Notes: generated by a model not told the origin, from the letters alone. 64,000 nucleotides of DNA from Alteromonas sp. 5E99-2 (GCF_017368475.1 NZ_JAFNJE010000011.1:80127-144126); one strand, 5' to 3'; positions 40,008 through 47,867 are shown, counted from the stretch's first letter. Made by a program: numbers and translations.

Positions 40008-40467
40008 ACTGTTTTTCCTTGTATTAATTGAAATCTACGATTCAAGTTAACTAGAGCTTTGTAAACGCATAGTTTATTCAAGCAATGAGCTTGTTAAACC
40101 AATACTGGATATCATTACTCAGTTATATCAAACTTGAGAAACCTAAGTTACTGTCATTATCCGTAATATAAAACTAGGCCGAAGTAGCGTTTTCGTTGGT
40201 AAAAACGTTACCCTAGTATGTGTATCCTTTATGAATTTGAACGAACTTCGTATGACCAGAAGCGAAGTGTAGTTTCCGTGGTATTGTCATTAATGTCTAT
40301 ATTTTGAGCACTAAATTAGTTAAAAACCCGCTTGCTTCATAGCTAGTCGTGCTGCTTACACTTATTGATTTCAGTACTTCAAGACAGTTTAAAATATTGT
40401 CGCTTAGTTATAGTGTTTGATTGTCAGAACTACTCTGGCCTTAAAAATTAATGTAAAGGAAATACTT
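40008..40467. other. divergent intergenic region between the two peptide modules
   Basis: A 460-base AT-rich stretch separating the two divergent peptide genes. It must hold both promoters. A 13-codon frame on + (40231-40272), MNLNELRMTRSEV, resembles the start of a double-glycine leader but stops early. I see no RNA gene or other coding sequence. Confidence 0.5.
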
Positions 40468-40668
40468 ATGAAAGAACTAAATATTAATGAAATCAAAGCG
40501 GTAAATGGTGCAATCAGTAATAATGCAGCTTGGGGTGCTAGTATAGGAGCAGCAGTAGCTTTTGTAGGGTTTGCTGTAGCTGTATCAAACCCAATTGGTG
40601 CTGGCATTTTCGCTGCTGCATCGATTGTTTCTAGTAGCACTTCTTTTTTTTATGCTGACGCATTTTAG
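40468..40668 (+). CDS. small bacteriocin-like peptide precursor with GA-type leader
   Basis: A 66-residue peptide starting at ATG 40468 behind AAAGGA. The first 15 residues, MKELNINEIKAVNGA, match the spacing of the leader in the divergent gene (MEEISFSQLREVNGG), with GA in place of GG at the cut site. The 51-residue core is hydrophobic and Ala/Gly rich (AAWGASIGAAVAFVGFAVAV) and lacks cysteine. It is followed by a hairpin and a small membrane protein gene. Confidence 0.68.
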   Translation: MKELNINEIKAVNGAISNNAAWGASIGAAVAFVGFAVAVSNPIGAGIFAAASIVSSSTSFFYADAF

Positions 40669-40680
40669 CGTCTAGGTTTA

Positions 40681-40706
40681 ATGCGCTGTTGTTTTAAACA
40701 GCGCAT
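40681..40706 (+). promoter_or_regulatory. perfect hairpin between peptide and candidate immunity gene
   Basis: ATGCGCTGTT and AACAGCGCAT form a perfect 10-base stem with a six-base loop, 12 bases past the peptide stop and 23 bases before the next ATG. There is no T-run after it. In bacteriocin operons such hairpins commonly protect or attenuate the transcript so that more precursor than immunity mRNA is made. Confidence 0.65.
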
Positions 40707-40729
40707 AATGTGCTAATAAAGGATGATAT

Positions 40730-40909
40730 ATGTTTACACTAAAAAATACTTCTAAATCAAAACGTTCGCTTGGTATTGCAATAGCTAGCGTGGGTATAAC
40801 CTTTATTTTTGCAAGTAGCTTTGGAGGCTTAACAGTTTTGGGAGCTATACTTCTAACCGTATTGATATTTGCTGCAGTCTATGCTTTTTCATATTTCATT
40901 CAAGATTAA
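40730..40909 (+). CDS. 59-residue membrane protein, candidate immunity protein
   Basis: The frame encodes MFTLKNTSKSKRSLGIAIAS and continues to FSYFIQD. It has AAAGGA 6 bases upstream of the ATG. A basic N-terminus is followed by two hydrophobic segments (about 14-30 and 33-55). It follows the peptide gene in the same direction, mirroring the layout of the divergent module. I infer an immunity role from this arrangement; no family is recognised. Confidence 0.6.
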   Translation: MFTLKNTSKSKRSLGIAIASVGITFIFASSFGGLTVLGAILLTVLIFAAVYAFSYFIQD

Positions 40910-41072
40910 GATATATGTTATTTCTTGGCTGAGCTGTGCAGCCTTGCCCTTCAGTAGTATATAAGGTTAATTCCACTTATACTCACAACTCAGTTCACTC
41001 AAACACTACCTCGATAGTCATCAGTAAATTGCACTGGAAACTTGGAGCCTTTGGTTCAACATTGAGACATAA

Positions 41073-42014
41073 ATGACGCAACAACACCTTCTAAAAATTT
41101 GCCAAACAATTTTGATTTTGATCACGCTGGTCGCCACGAAAAACAGCTATGCCGATACTCATGGTGGTTTGAAACTCAACTTCGAGCTGACATTCGGAAC
41201 TGACAATGTTACGTCGCGAATAGGTTTATTAGCATTTGGCGCAGCAGCAAAAAGTAACTTGGGCGCTGAATTTGGTGCAGGAGTTTGGGCACAGGCACAT
41301 GCGCGACGTTTCGGTGCAGGAACGACGGGATGGTCCTTTGGCTATGATAGGTTTGGTCTTGTCGGTATAGGAGATAATTCAAATCTCCTTGGTTCTGCAC
41401 TCAGTGAGTCTGTGACAGCGCCTCTTTTTAGCGAGAATTCAGACAAAGCCTTTGTGGGCGTTGGTTATGGCATTATCAATGAAAATATCTCTGGTTCATT
41501 AAGCAAGTTTGGCCTGCAACGAGGTAAGCTTATTGTAAGGGCTGCAAACAAAAACAGCTCTATTCATATTACCTTTGCCAATGACTTGCGTGAAAGCTTT
41601 ATGAAAGGTGGGGCTACAGACTATGGCCAAACCGGGGCTCTAGCCATTCAGTACAATCAAGTTAGAAACAATAGCCTGACACAGGTAGGGTTTGGTTTAG
41701 ATTTTTTCACACCGCAGCCAGATTTTAATAGAGAACCTAGTAATCCAACAAATTCTGATGAAGGCCGGAAGCGAGTTTGGTATACAACCAAACCTTGGGA
41801 CAAGCTATTCCATGCTAATTTGTTTTTCGAATTTGCTCGTCAAGATGAAGACCGAGCAATATCTGGAAAAATAGGTACTAACAGCCAAAAACTTGGCGCC
41901 TATGCTCAAAACAGGATCCACGATGGATTCGGCCTTGTACCGCGATACCCATGGGCTATTGACCAAAAAAACAAACTCTTATTTGAAGTTACTGCCAGTA
42001 GGAGGGGGCATTAG
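41073..42014 (+). CDS. secreted protein of unknown function
   Basis: A 313-residue protein with a signal peptide (about 1-27, cut after SYA). The mature part is Gly- and aromatic-rich with alternating patterns suggesting beta structure (LGAEFGAGVWAQAHARRFGA). The segment SSIHITFANDLRESFMKGGA and the later QNRIHDGF faintly recall the Ntox23 family of polymorphic toxins; I could not test this. It ends one base before a lipoprotein gene, so the two are probably an operon within the island. I do not assign a function. Confidence 0.75.
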   Translation: MTQQHLLKICQTILILITLVATKNSYADTHGGLKLNFELTFGTDNVTSRIGLLAFGAAAKSNLGAEFGAGVWAQAHARRFGAGTTGWSFGYDRFGLVGIGDNSNLLGSALSESVTAPLFSENSDKAFVGVGYGIINENISGSLSKFGLQRGKLIVRAANKNSSIHITFANDLRESFMKGGATDYGQTGALAIQYNQVRNNSLTQVGFGLDFFTPQPDFNREPSNPTNSDEGRKRVWYTTKPWDKLFHANLFFEFARQDEDRAISGKIGTNSQKLGAYAQNRIHDGFGLVPRYPWAIDQKNKLLFEVTASRRGH

Positions 42015-42015
42015 G

Positions 42016-42999
42016 ATGCGATTATTTTCCTACTTATCAATGCTTGTTTTTGCATTCTTGCTTTTTGGCTGTGAAACCTCTCGCACTTATTATGGTGAAA
42101 CCGCAACAGCCATTGATTCAAGTGAGGCGCACCGGAGATTAGACTTAAGCTTTCAATCATCAAAAGAGTTACCAGAAAACCTGACATCGCTCACAGAGCT
42201 GAGAAGCCTAAATATCAGTGGCAATAGAGATCTCGATATCTCAAACGCAATTACCGCAGCCTGTCAGTTACCGAATTTACATGTACTTATCCTTAATGAT
42301 CTTGACTTAACGTCATTACCAAAAACAATCGAGAACTGCCGCTCTTTGACGCAACTTTCTTTAGTTCGTAACCCAAACCTCGATTTTGAAAAAACGTTTA
42401 ATCAATTGTCATCGTTAACGCTTGAGTTCATAGATCTTTCGCACAACGGTTTAGATGATCTTCCAGACAGCTTAGGGGGATTGAAAACATTGCAGGATCT
42501 GCGACTTAGCCATAACCATATTGCACAGGGTGATGCTTATAAAGTGATTGCAAAATTACCACGGTTATTTTCTCTATGGTTGGATAACAATCAGCTTACT
42601 CAAGTGCCCGATGAAATTGGCCTTATCAAAACCGTAGCTTATTTGTATCTAGATAACAACTACCTGACAAAACTGCCAAAAAGTGTGAAGTTTATGCACT
42701 GGTTGTCCGCTATTTGGCTAGGGCACAACTGTTTTACGCAAGTCCCAATCACTTTGGCTGATAGAGGCATTCCCATGGTTTTTTTGAATAATAATCGCAT
42801 AAGCGACATCGGTGACCGACTCAGAATGGGTCGCTTTTTCATTAAAGGTATTGTACTCGATTACAATTATCTGGACGATACACAAAGAAAAGAGTCAGCC
42901 AAATTATTCAATAACACCTTTATCTACTCTGATGATAATCAGTTTGAGAAGTCAGCTTTAACTCAATGTGGTGTTTTGGCATATAAAAACCCCCAGTAA
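42016..42999 (+). CDS. leucine-rich-repeat lipoprotein
   Basis: A 327-residue predicted lipoprotein. The ATG at 42016 is behind GGAGGGGG and gives a lipobox LLFGC (Cys19). The rest contains about eight leucine-rich repeats of 20-24 residues, such as LTSLTELRSLNISGNRDLD and LPRLFSLWLDNNQLTQVP. The pattern is that of a protein-binding surface outside the cytoplasm. It starts one base after the preceding secreted-protein gene. A role in binding or neutralising that protein is possible but unproven. Confidence 0.8.
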   Translation: MRLFSYLSMLVFAFLLFGCETSRTYYGETATAIDSSEAHRRLDLSFQSSKELPENLTSLTELRSLNISGNRDLDISNAITAACQLPNLHVLILNDLDLTSLPKTIENCRSLTQLSLVRNPNLDFEKTFNQLSSLTLEFIDLSHNGLDDLPDSLGGLKTLQDLRLSHNHIAQGDAYKVIAKLPRLFSLWLDNNQLTQVPDEIGLIKTVAYLYLDNNYLTKLPKSVKFMHWLSAIWLGHNCFTQVPITLADRGIPMVFLNNNRISDIGDRLRMGRFFIKGIVLDYNYLDDTQRKESAKLFNNTFIYSDDNQFEKSALTQCGVLAYKNPQ

Positions 43000-43023
43000 T
43001 TGGAATGTCCAACTAGTGGGGGG
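42990..43023 (+). terminator. hairpin at the end of the lipoprotein gene
   Basis: CCCCCA and TGGGGG form an outer stem, TTGGA and TCCAA an inner one, around an ATG loop. It spans the lipoprotein stop and overlaps the IS-left-end-like sequence. It has no T-run, so it may just be a coincidence of the IS end facing the gene tail. Confidence 0.4.
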
Positions 43024-43029
43024 AGTTCA
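43007..43029 (-). repeat. IS3-family-like left terminal inverted repeat
   Basis: On the minus strand TGAACTCCCCCCACT (43029-43015) is followed by AGTTGGAC. This fits IS150-group left ends, which begin TG, carry a C-run and finish GTTGGAC. It faces the right-end-like repeat at 39207. The hairpin described at 42990-43023 overlaps it and is an alternative explanation. Confidence 0.5.
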
Positions 43030-43040
43030 TATAAAGGATG

Positions 43041-43068
43041 CGTTTATCGTTAAAGATAAACGATTTTT
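43041..43068 (+). terminator. rightward terminator at the serA 3' end
   Basis: CGTTTATC and GATAAACG form an 8-base perfect stem with a GTTAAA loop and a following ATTTTT. It overlaps the last bases of convergent serA. It would stop transcripts leaving the island toward serA. Confidence 0.8.
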
Positions 43069-44296
43069 AATGAAGTTTACGTGTCTTGATAGTGCCATCA
43101 ATTTTTAGTAATTCTTCTAGTGCTTCCGTACCGTGTTCTGCTTCTACATCAATAACCACATAACCAACGTCGCCGTTAGTTTGCAGGTATTGTGCGGCAA
43201 TATTAATATTCTTTTCAGCAAAGGCATTGTTAATTTGGGTTAACACACCAGGGCGGTTTTGGTGAATGTGCAGTAAGCGCGAACAACCTGTATGACTAGG
43301 TAATGACACTTCAGGGAAGTTAACTGCTGACAGCGTAGAACCATTATCGCTGTATTTCGCTAATTTACCGGCTACTTCAATACCAATGTTTTCTTGGGCT
43401 TCTTGGGTACTACCGCCAACATGAGGCGTTAGAATAACGTTATCAAAGCGGCATAGCGGCGATTCAAAGGCTTCGTCGTTGCTCTTAGGCTCTGTTGGGA
43501 AAACGTCGATTGCAGCGCCATTTAAGTGGCCAGAATCCAAAGCATTCACAAGAGCATCGATATCGATAACCGTACCACGAGCGGCATTAATTAGAATGCT
43601 TCCCGGTTTCATCGCAGCAAGCTCAGCTTTTCCAATCATGTTTTGTGTTTGTACTGTTTCTGGTACATGTAAAGACACAACATCAGAGGTGTTGAGTAGG
43701 GTTTCAAGCTGCTTTATTTGTGTGGCATTTCCCAATACTAGTTTGTCTTCAATATCAAAGAATTGAACTTTCATACCTAAGTGTTCAGCAAGAATACTCA
43801 GTTGAGTACCAATATGACCATAGCCAATAATACCAAGGGTTTTTCCTCGGGCTTCGTATGAACCTACAGCACTTTTTAGCCATTCGCCTCTATGGGCTTT
43901 GGCGTTGCGTAGAGGAATACCTCGTAACAGCACAATAAGCTGGCCTAATACCAATTCTGCAACAGAGCGAGTATTTGAGAATGGCGCATTAAATACTGGA
44001 ATACCACGGGCTTGGGTTGCATTTAAATCAACTTGGTTTGTGCCAATACAAAAGCACCCAACAGCGACTAATTTAGGCGCAGCATCAATAACTGATTGGG
44101 TTAATTGTGTTCGGGAGCGGATCCCAATAAAGTGCACGTCTTTAATTTTTTCTTTTAGCTCGTGCTCTGGTAACGAGGTTTTGAGGTACTCGATATTAGT
44201 ATAACCACTTGCTTTTAGCGTATTTACGGCACTTTCGTGAAGGCCTTCCAAAAGAAGAATTCGGATTTTGTCTTTCGGTAAAGAAACTTTGGTCAT
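43067..44296 (-). CDS. serA: D-3-phosphoglycerate dehydrogenase SerA
   Basis: The first enzyme of serine synthesis, oxidising 3-phosphoglycerate. The 409 residues start MTKVSLPKDKIRILLLEG, like E. coli SerA, at ATG 44296 rather than a TTG two codons upstream. The NAD motif GIIGYGHIGTQ, the catalytic stretch LTPHVGGSTQEAQENIG and a C-terminal ACT domain for serine feedback (about 335-409) are visible. It is downstream of rpiA, the common order in this group. Confidence 0.96.
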   Translation of the reverse strand: MTKVSLPKDKIRILLLEGLHESAVNTLKASGYTNIEYLKTSLPEHELKEKIKDVHFIGIRSRTQLTQSVIDAAPKLVAVGCFCIGTNQVDLNATQARGIPVFNAPFSNTRSVAELVLGQLIVLLRGIPLRNAKAHRGEWLKSAVGSYEARGKTLGIIGYGHIGTQLSILAEHLGMKVQFFDIEDKLVLGNATQIKQLETLLNTSDVVSLHVPETVQTQNMIGKAELAAMKPGSILINAARGTVIDIDALVNALDSGHLNGAAIDVFPTEPKSNDEAFESPLCRFDNVILTPHVGGSTQEAQENIGIEVAGKLAKYSDNGSTLSAVNFPEVSLPSHTGCSRLLHIHQNRPGVLTQINNAFAEKNINIAAQYLQTNGDVGYVVIDVEAEHGTEALEELLKIDGTIKTRKLH

Positions 44297-44399
44297 GTTC
44301 AAACTCGCTTAAGTTAAAGAGCCATCTGGACGTCTATACGTGTAATTTATCAGGAAAATGAGATTTAACAAAGTAAAACCTCATTTTATCTAAGGATAA

Positions 44400-45053
44400 T
44401 TACAAAGTGATAATACCTTGGGCAGATGCAACTAACACAGCATCAGCGCCGCGAAGTGCAAATAAGCCGTTGGTCACAACGCCTGGGATGTGATTAATCT
44501 GTTGTTCTAGCGCTTTTGGGTCAAGAATATTCATATTGTGTATATCAATGATCACATTGCCATTATCGGTAATAACACCTGCTCTGTATTCTGGGTCGCC
44601 ACCAAGCTTGACCAATTCACGAGCAACATAAGAACGCGCCATAGGTACAACTTCAATCGGCAGAGGAAACGCACCAAGTACTGAAACTTGTTTGCTGTCA
44701 TCAATGATACAAATAAATTGTTTGGCAACAGCGGCAATTATTTTTTCTCTCGTTAACGCCGCACCTCCGCCTTTTATCATGTGTTTGTGGTCGTTTATCT
44801 CGTCAGCACCATCAACATAGATAGAGAGTTCATCCACATCATTTAAATCTACAACTTCGATACCGATATCAGTCAGTCGACGGGCTGACTCTTCAGATGC
44901 CGCTACCGCCGCTTTTATGTTTTTTGCATTTGGTGCCAAAGCGTCGATAAAACAATTGACAGTGCTACCAGAACCAATACCAATGACGGTATCGTTTTCT
45001 ACATAAGCGAGCGCGGCATTTGCAACAGCCTGTTTCTTTTCTAATTGGTTCAT
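44400..45053 (-). CDS. rpiA: ribose-5-phosphate isomerase A
   Basis: It interconverts ribose 5-phosphate and ribulose 5-phosphate in the pentose phosphate pathway. The 217 residues contain GIGSGSTV (about 22-29), VDGADEIN and [14 protein letters not shown], the active-site signatures. It sits between the cyclo-ligase gene and serA and, with the nearby ribokinase and nucleoside hydrolase genes, completes a ribose-salvage route. Confidence 0.96.
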   Translation of the reverse strand: MNQLEKKQAVANAALAYVENDTVIGIGSGSTVNCFIDALAPNAKNIKAAVAASEESARRLTDIGIEVVDLNDVDELSIYVDGADEINDHKHMIKGGGAALTREKIIAAVAKQFICIIDDSKQVSVLGAFPLPIEVVPMARSYVARELVKLGGDPEYRAGVITDNGNVIIDIHNMNILDPKALEQQINHIPGVVTNGLFALRGADAVLVASAQGIITL

Positions 45054-45068
45054 GAAGTCTTCTTAACG

Positions 45069-45656
45069 TTAAATTAGGTAGTCGGGTGTAATAATGTTGT
45101 CGAGTGGGATATCCCAAGACTCGCAAGGTAATCTTTGATCACAATATTGGTTGGTATGCGCTATGCCAACAAGCTTAGGACGATGCTTCCTTTTCCATGT
45201 TAATGCTAGGCTTTTATCGTAAAAGCCGCCGCCCATACCTAACCTATTTTTATTGTCATCGAAAGCCACTAAAGGCATGAGTATTATATCTATGTTGTGA
45301 AAAGGTACCAGCGAATGACAATTTAATTTAGGCTCTTCAATACCAAATTTGTTGTAATGCATAATGGTAGAACTTTGGTAACGTTGGAAAAAAATGCAGC
45401 CTTTTGTAAAAGGGTGGATCACAGGAAGCGCAAGGTGCATTTCATTTTCCCAACCCCAATGAATAAAAGGGGTTAGGCTGGGTTCTCCGTCATTTGCTAG
45501 GTAAGCTGCAATAACCTTGGGTTGAGAGCTTAAGCTCGAGCAGTATTGCTGTATTTTGGAGTTGAGTAAACGGGAGGCGTTATTTTGCTCTAATTCGCTG
45601 AGAGTTTGTCGGTTTGTTCTAAATTGTTTGCGAAGTTCGGGTTTATTTAACGTCAC
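45069..45656 (-). CDS. fau: 5-formyltetrahydrofolate cyclo-ligase
   Basis: It converts 5-formyl-THF to methenyl-THF and is encoded next to 6S RNA in E. coli (ygfA). The GTG-started 195-residue protein has the ATP-binding motif LGMGGGFYDKSL near residue 140 and the family start LRKQFRTNRQTLS. Here ribokinase and nucleoside hydrolase genes lie between it and the 6S RNA gene. It is 15 bases upstream of rpiA. Confidence 0.93.
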   Translation of the reverse strand: MTLNKPELRKQFRTNRQTLSELEQNNASRLLNSKIQQYCSSLSSQPKVIAAYLANDGEPSLTPFIHWGWENEMHLALPVIHPFTKGCIFFQRYQSSTIMHYNKFGIEEPKLNCHSLVPFHNIDIILMPLVAFDDNKNRLGMGGGFYDKSLALTWKRKHRPKLVGIAHTNQYCDQRLPCESWDIPLDNIITPDYLI

Positions 45657-45795
45657 AGCATGGCTTAATTAGTCAGGTAATGATTTTTTACTATAAACAA
45701 TTTTTTTCTTTAGATGAGCTAGCTAATACATCTCAACCTATCAGCGCCTTAATGCGGTTAACGTCGTCAAACGATTTAGGCGCTGAAAGCGTTAA

Positions 45796-46740
45796 TTATC
45801 TTGCATAGGTATCGATAAATAACTCTGTAAGTTTAGGATGATCTACTTGGGTTGCAACTTTTACTTTTCTTGCGTTTAACCAATCAGGACTTGCGGTGCT
45901 GCCTTCGGGGGCTAAAGCGGTTTGTCCTTTATTTAAAGGATCAGTCGCAACACGCATGTGGCCTTCGGTAAAGCCAAATAGTGATGGGTCAATTAAATGC
46001 GCAATAGGAAACGCGTCATGGAAAAAGCACACTCGATCTTCACGACCTTGAGAGTAAAAATCCATATAGAATTGTGCAGCTTTTTGCACAAAACCACCTA
46101 ATACTGGGTTTTTCTCTTCGAGTACATCCACAAATGTTGGCGGGAATGAAATATCGTAAGTGACATCCAAACCGAACATGTGAACATCCCAATCAGCAGA
46201 AAATACAATATCTGCAGCATGGGCATCGTTCCAAATATTGGCTTCGGCTACTGGCGTTACATTGCCCGGCACAAATGCAGCACCACCCATAATGCTTACA
46301 CCTTTAATGAGTTTAGGTAATTCAGGCTCTAACCGAAGAGCAAGGGCTAAATTACCTAATGGGCCAACGGCAACAAGGGTAATTTCTCCTGGATGTGCTC
46401 TTGCCATATCAACAATAAACTGAGCAGAAGAGCGTGGGTCTAATGCTCTTTTTGAAGCTTCTGGGTAAGTATTACCAAAACCATCGTCACCGTGTACAAA
46501 ATGGGCATATTCAGATTCAGGACCAACCCAAGGGCGGGCTACGCCTTTGGTCACAGGAACATGGTGCTGTTCAGCGAGATCACATAAAATTAGCGCGTTT
46601 TTTGCCGCCATATCAGCAGGCACATTGCCAAAAACAGTGGTGAGTCCAAGTACTTCAATGTCTTTCGATTGAAAGGCGAAGAAAATGGCCATTGCATCAT
46701 CAATGCCCGGATCCGTGTCTAGTATAATTTTATGAGCCAT
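45796..46740 (-). CDS. inosine-uridine preferring nucleoside hydrolase family protein
   Basis: It is predicted to split ribonucleosides into base and ribose. The 314-residue form starts MAHKIILDTDPGIDDAMAIF; this DxDxxxDD motif coordinates calcium and holds the catalytic Asp. I chose ATG 46740 instead of a frame extended into ribokinase. It begins 5 bases after the ribokinase stop, so the two are cotranscribed and the released ribose can be phosphorylated at once. Substrate preference (Rih type) cannot be set. Confidence 0.92.
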   Translation of the reverse strand: MAHKIILDTDPGIDDAMAIFFAFQSKDIEVLGLTTVFGNVPADMAAKNALILCDLAEQHHVPVTKGVARPWVGPESEYAHFVHGDDGFGNTYPEASKRALDPRSSAQFIVDMARAHPGEITLVAVGPLGNLALALRLEPELPKLIKGVSIMGGAAFVPGNVTPVAEANIWNDAHAADIVFSADWDVHMFGLDVTYDISFPPTFVDVLEEKNPVLGGFVQKAAQFYMDFYSQGREDRVCFFHDAFPIAHLIDPSLFGFTEGHMRVATDPLNKGQTALAPEGSTASPDWLNARKVKVATQVDHPKLTELFIDTYAR

Positions 46741-46745
46741 GTGTG

Positions 46746-47636
46746 TTATCTCTTTTGTAAAAAGTATTCTACGTCTTGTTGCGTAGGAATTGATTGAGCA
46801 GCACCGCTTTGGGTAACTGAAATAGCTGAGGCTGCGCAAGCGTTAACTAGCGCTTTTTCACTTGCTGTGCTGTTGATATAGCTGGCAAGGAAAAAGCCAA
46901 TAAAGGTGTCGCCAGCCGCTGTGGTGTCGGTGGCATTAACTCTAAAAGCATCGACACGAGTTGTGTTGCCGCCATTTAACATACAAACGCCTTTTTTACC
47001 TAAGGTAATAATGACATCTTGGGCGCTGTGCTTTTGATTAAAGTAGTCAATGATATCGCTTAGCTCGGATTCGCCGGTAAGCATTTGCGCTTCTACTTCG
47101 TTCACAATAAGTAAATCAATTTGATCAAAAGGTAAGTCTTTCACCGATTCTGTCATTGGTGCAGGGTTAAACGCAACGCTTAGGCCTTTTTGTTTCGCTG
47201 TAGTTATGATTTCAGCAAGGGCATTGGTTTCATTTTGCAATAAGACCCAATCTTGTTCAGATGAAGTGCTAAGGGCATCGTTGATCAGCGTGTCAGTGAT
47301 TTGCTGATTCGCACCGCCAAAAAGTACAATGGCATTTTCAGCATCGGGGGTGACTTGAATAATGGCATGACCAGAAGGAATATCACCTTCTAATAGGAAT
47401 TGGCACTGTACACCATATTCAATCAATTGCTGTTTAAATTGGGTATCGTGTTTGTTTATACAACCCACATGATGCACAGTTGCACCGGCTTTTGCTAAGG
47501 CGACAGATTGATTCGCCCCTTTACCACCAAGCAGTTGTGAGTATGCACTTGATGATAGTGTTTCGCCGGGCTGCACAAAGTGCTCTACGCTGTAAACGTG
47601 ATCAATATTGACAGAGCCGAAGTTATATATGGCCAT
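46746..47636 (-). CDS. rbsK: ribokinase
   Basis: A PfkB-family sugar kinase that makes ribose 5-phosphate. The 296 residues contain the substrate motif LLGGKGANQSVALAKAG (about 36-52) and the anion-hole and catalytic motif TTAAGDTFIGF near residue 237. It is directly upstream of the nucleoside hydrolase gene. Its ATG lies only 20 bases downstream of the 6S RNA 3' end, in the same direction. It may be read through from the 6S promoter. Confidence 0.93.
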   Translation of the reverse strand: MAIYNFGSVNIDHVYSVEHFVQPGETLSSSAYSQLLGGKGANQSVALAKAGATVHHVGCINKHDTQFKQQLIEYGVQCQFLLEGDIPSGHAIIQVTPDAENAIVLFGGANQQITDTLINDALSTSSEQDWVLLQNETNALAEIITTAKQKGLSVAFNPAPMTESVKDLPFDQIDLLIVNEVEAQMLTGESELSDIIDYFNQKHSAQDVIITLGKKGVCMLNGGNTTRVDAFRVNATDTTAAGDTFIGFFLASYINSTASEKALVNACAASAISVTQSGAAQSIPTQQDVEYFLQKR

Positions 47637-47656
47637 GTTAATTCCAAAATAAGGGT

Positions 47657-47834
47657 GTTTCCCAAGGTACCGCCGTTCATTTTCGCCCGTGAACCGAAAT
47701 GTTCAGGGCGGAAACCTCTTTTTCACCGTAGGCTTCTCAGTACAAGCTGAGCTTGCGCAATAGCAAAACGTCAGTTTCCTAGGTTTAAAGCATCGGCCAG
47801 GGACATGAATGAACTAGCAAACACCTCAGGAAAC
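47657..47834 (-). ncRNA. ssrS: 6S RNA (SsrS)
   Basis: The minus strand gives a 178-base RNA that matches 6S RNA: it starts GTTTCCTGAGGTGTTTGC, continues TCCCTGGCCGATG, has the conserved CTGAGAAGCCT past the central bubble, a TGAACATTTCGGTTCA stretch, and ends CGGCGGTACCTTGGGAAAC. The two ends pair into the long closing stem (GTTTCC with GGGAAAC). 6S RNA binds sigma70 RNA polymerase in stationary phase. Ends are estimated. The neighbouring genes (ygfB, cyclo-ligase) also fit, although zapA is absent. Confidence 0.92.
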
Positions 47835-47861
47835 GCAAACTTTTCATTAAAGGCAGCACAG

Positions 47862-47867
47862 ATTATA
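47862..47867 (-). promoter_or_regulatory. candidate -10 element for 6S RNA
   Basis: TATAAT on the minus strand about 28 bases upstream of the mature 6S 5' end. Transcripts from here would need 5' processing, as E. coli 6S transcripts do. A second possible -10 (TTTAAT, 47846-47851) lies closer. No convincing -35 is seen for either. Confidence 0.4.

Larger units (their letters stand above)
39207..43029. mobile_element. accessory island bounded by IS3-family-like ends
   Basis: A right-end-like repeat and a transposase C-terminus lie at the left boundary, and a left-end-like repeat (43007-43029) at the right, in the relative orientation of a single minus-strand IS3-family element. The middle of the element is missing; instead there are two peptide/membrane-protein modules, a secreted protein and a lipoprotein. 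The flanking three bases differ (TAG and TAT), so no target duplication is seen. Remnants of two separate copies are equally possible. Confidence 0.45.

Noticed and set aside
40231..40272. Thirteen-codon frame MNLNELRMTRSEV resembling a double-glycine leader start
   Set aside because: It stops before any GG site or core peptide, and has no ribosome site; chance resemblance or a remnant.
45657..45795. 6S RNA directly upstream of the cyclo-ligase gene as in E. coli
   Set aside because: The gap is too short and lacks 6S motifs; the 6S RNA was found at 47657-47834 instead.
45730..45795. CAGCGCC and GGCGCTG arms downstream of the nucleoside hydrolase gene
   Set aside because: The loop is about 27 bases and there is no T-run on the transcribed strand, so it is not a convincing terminator.
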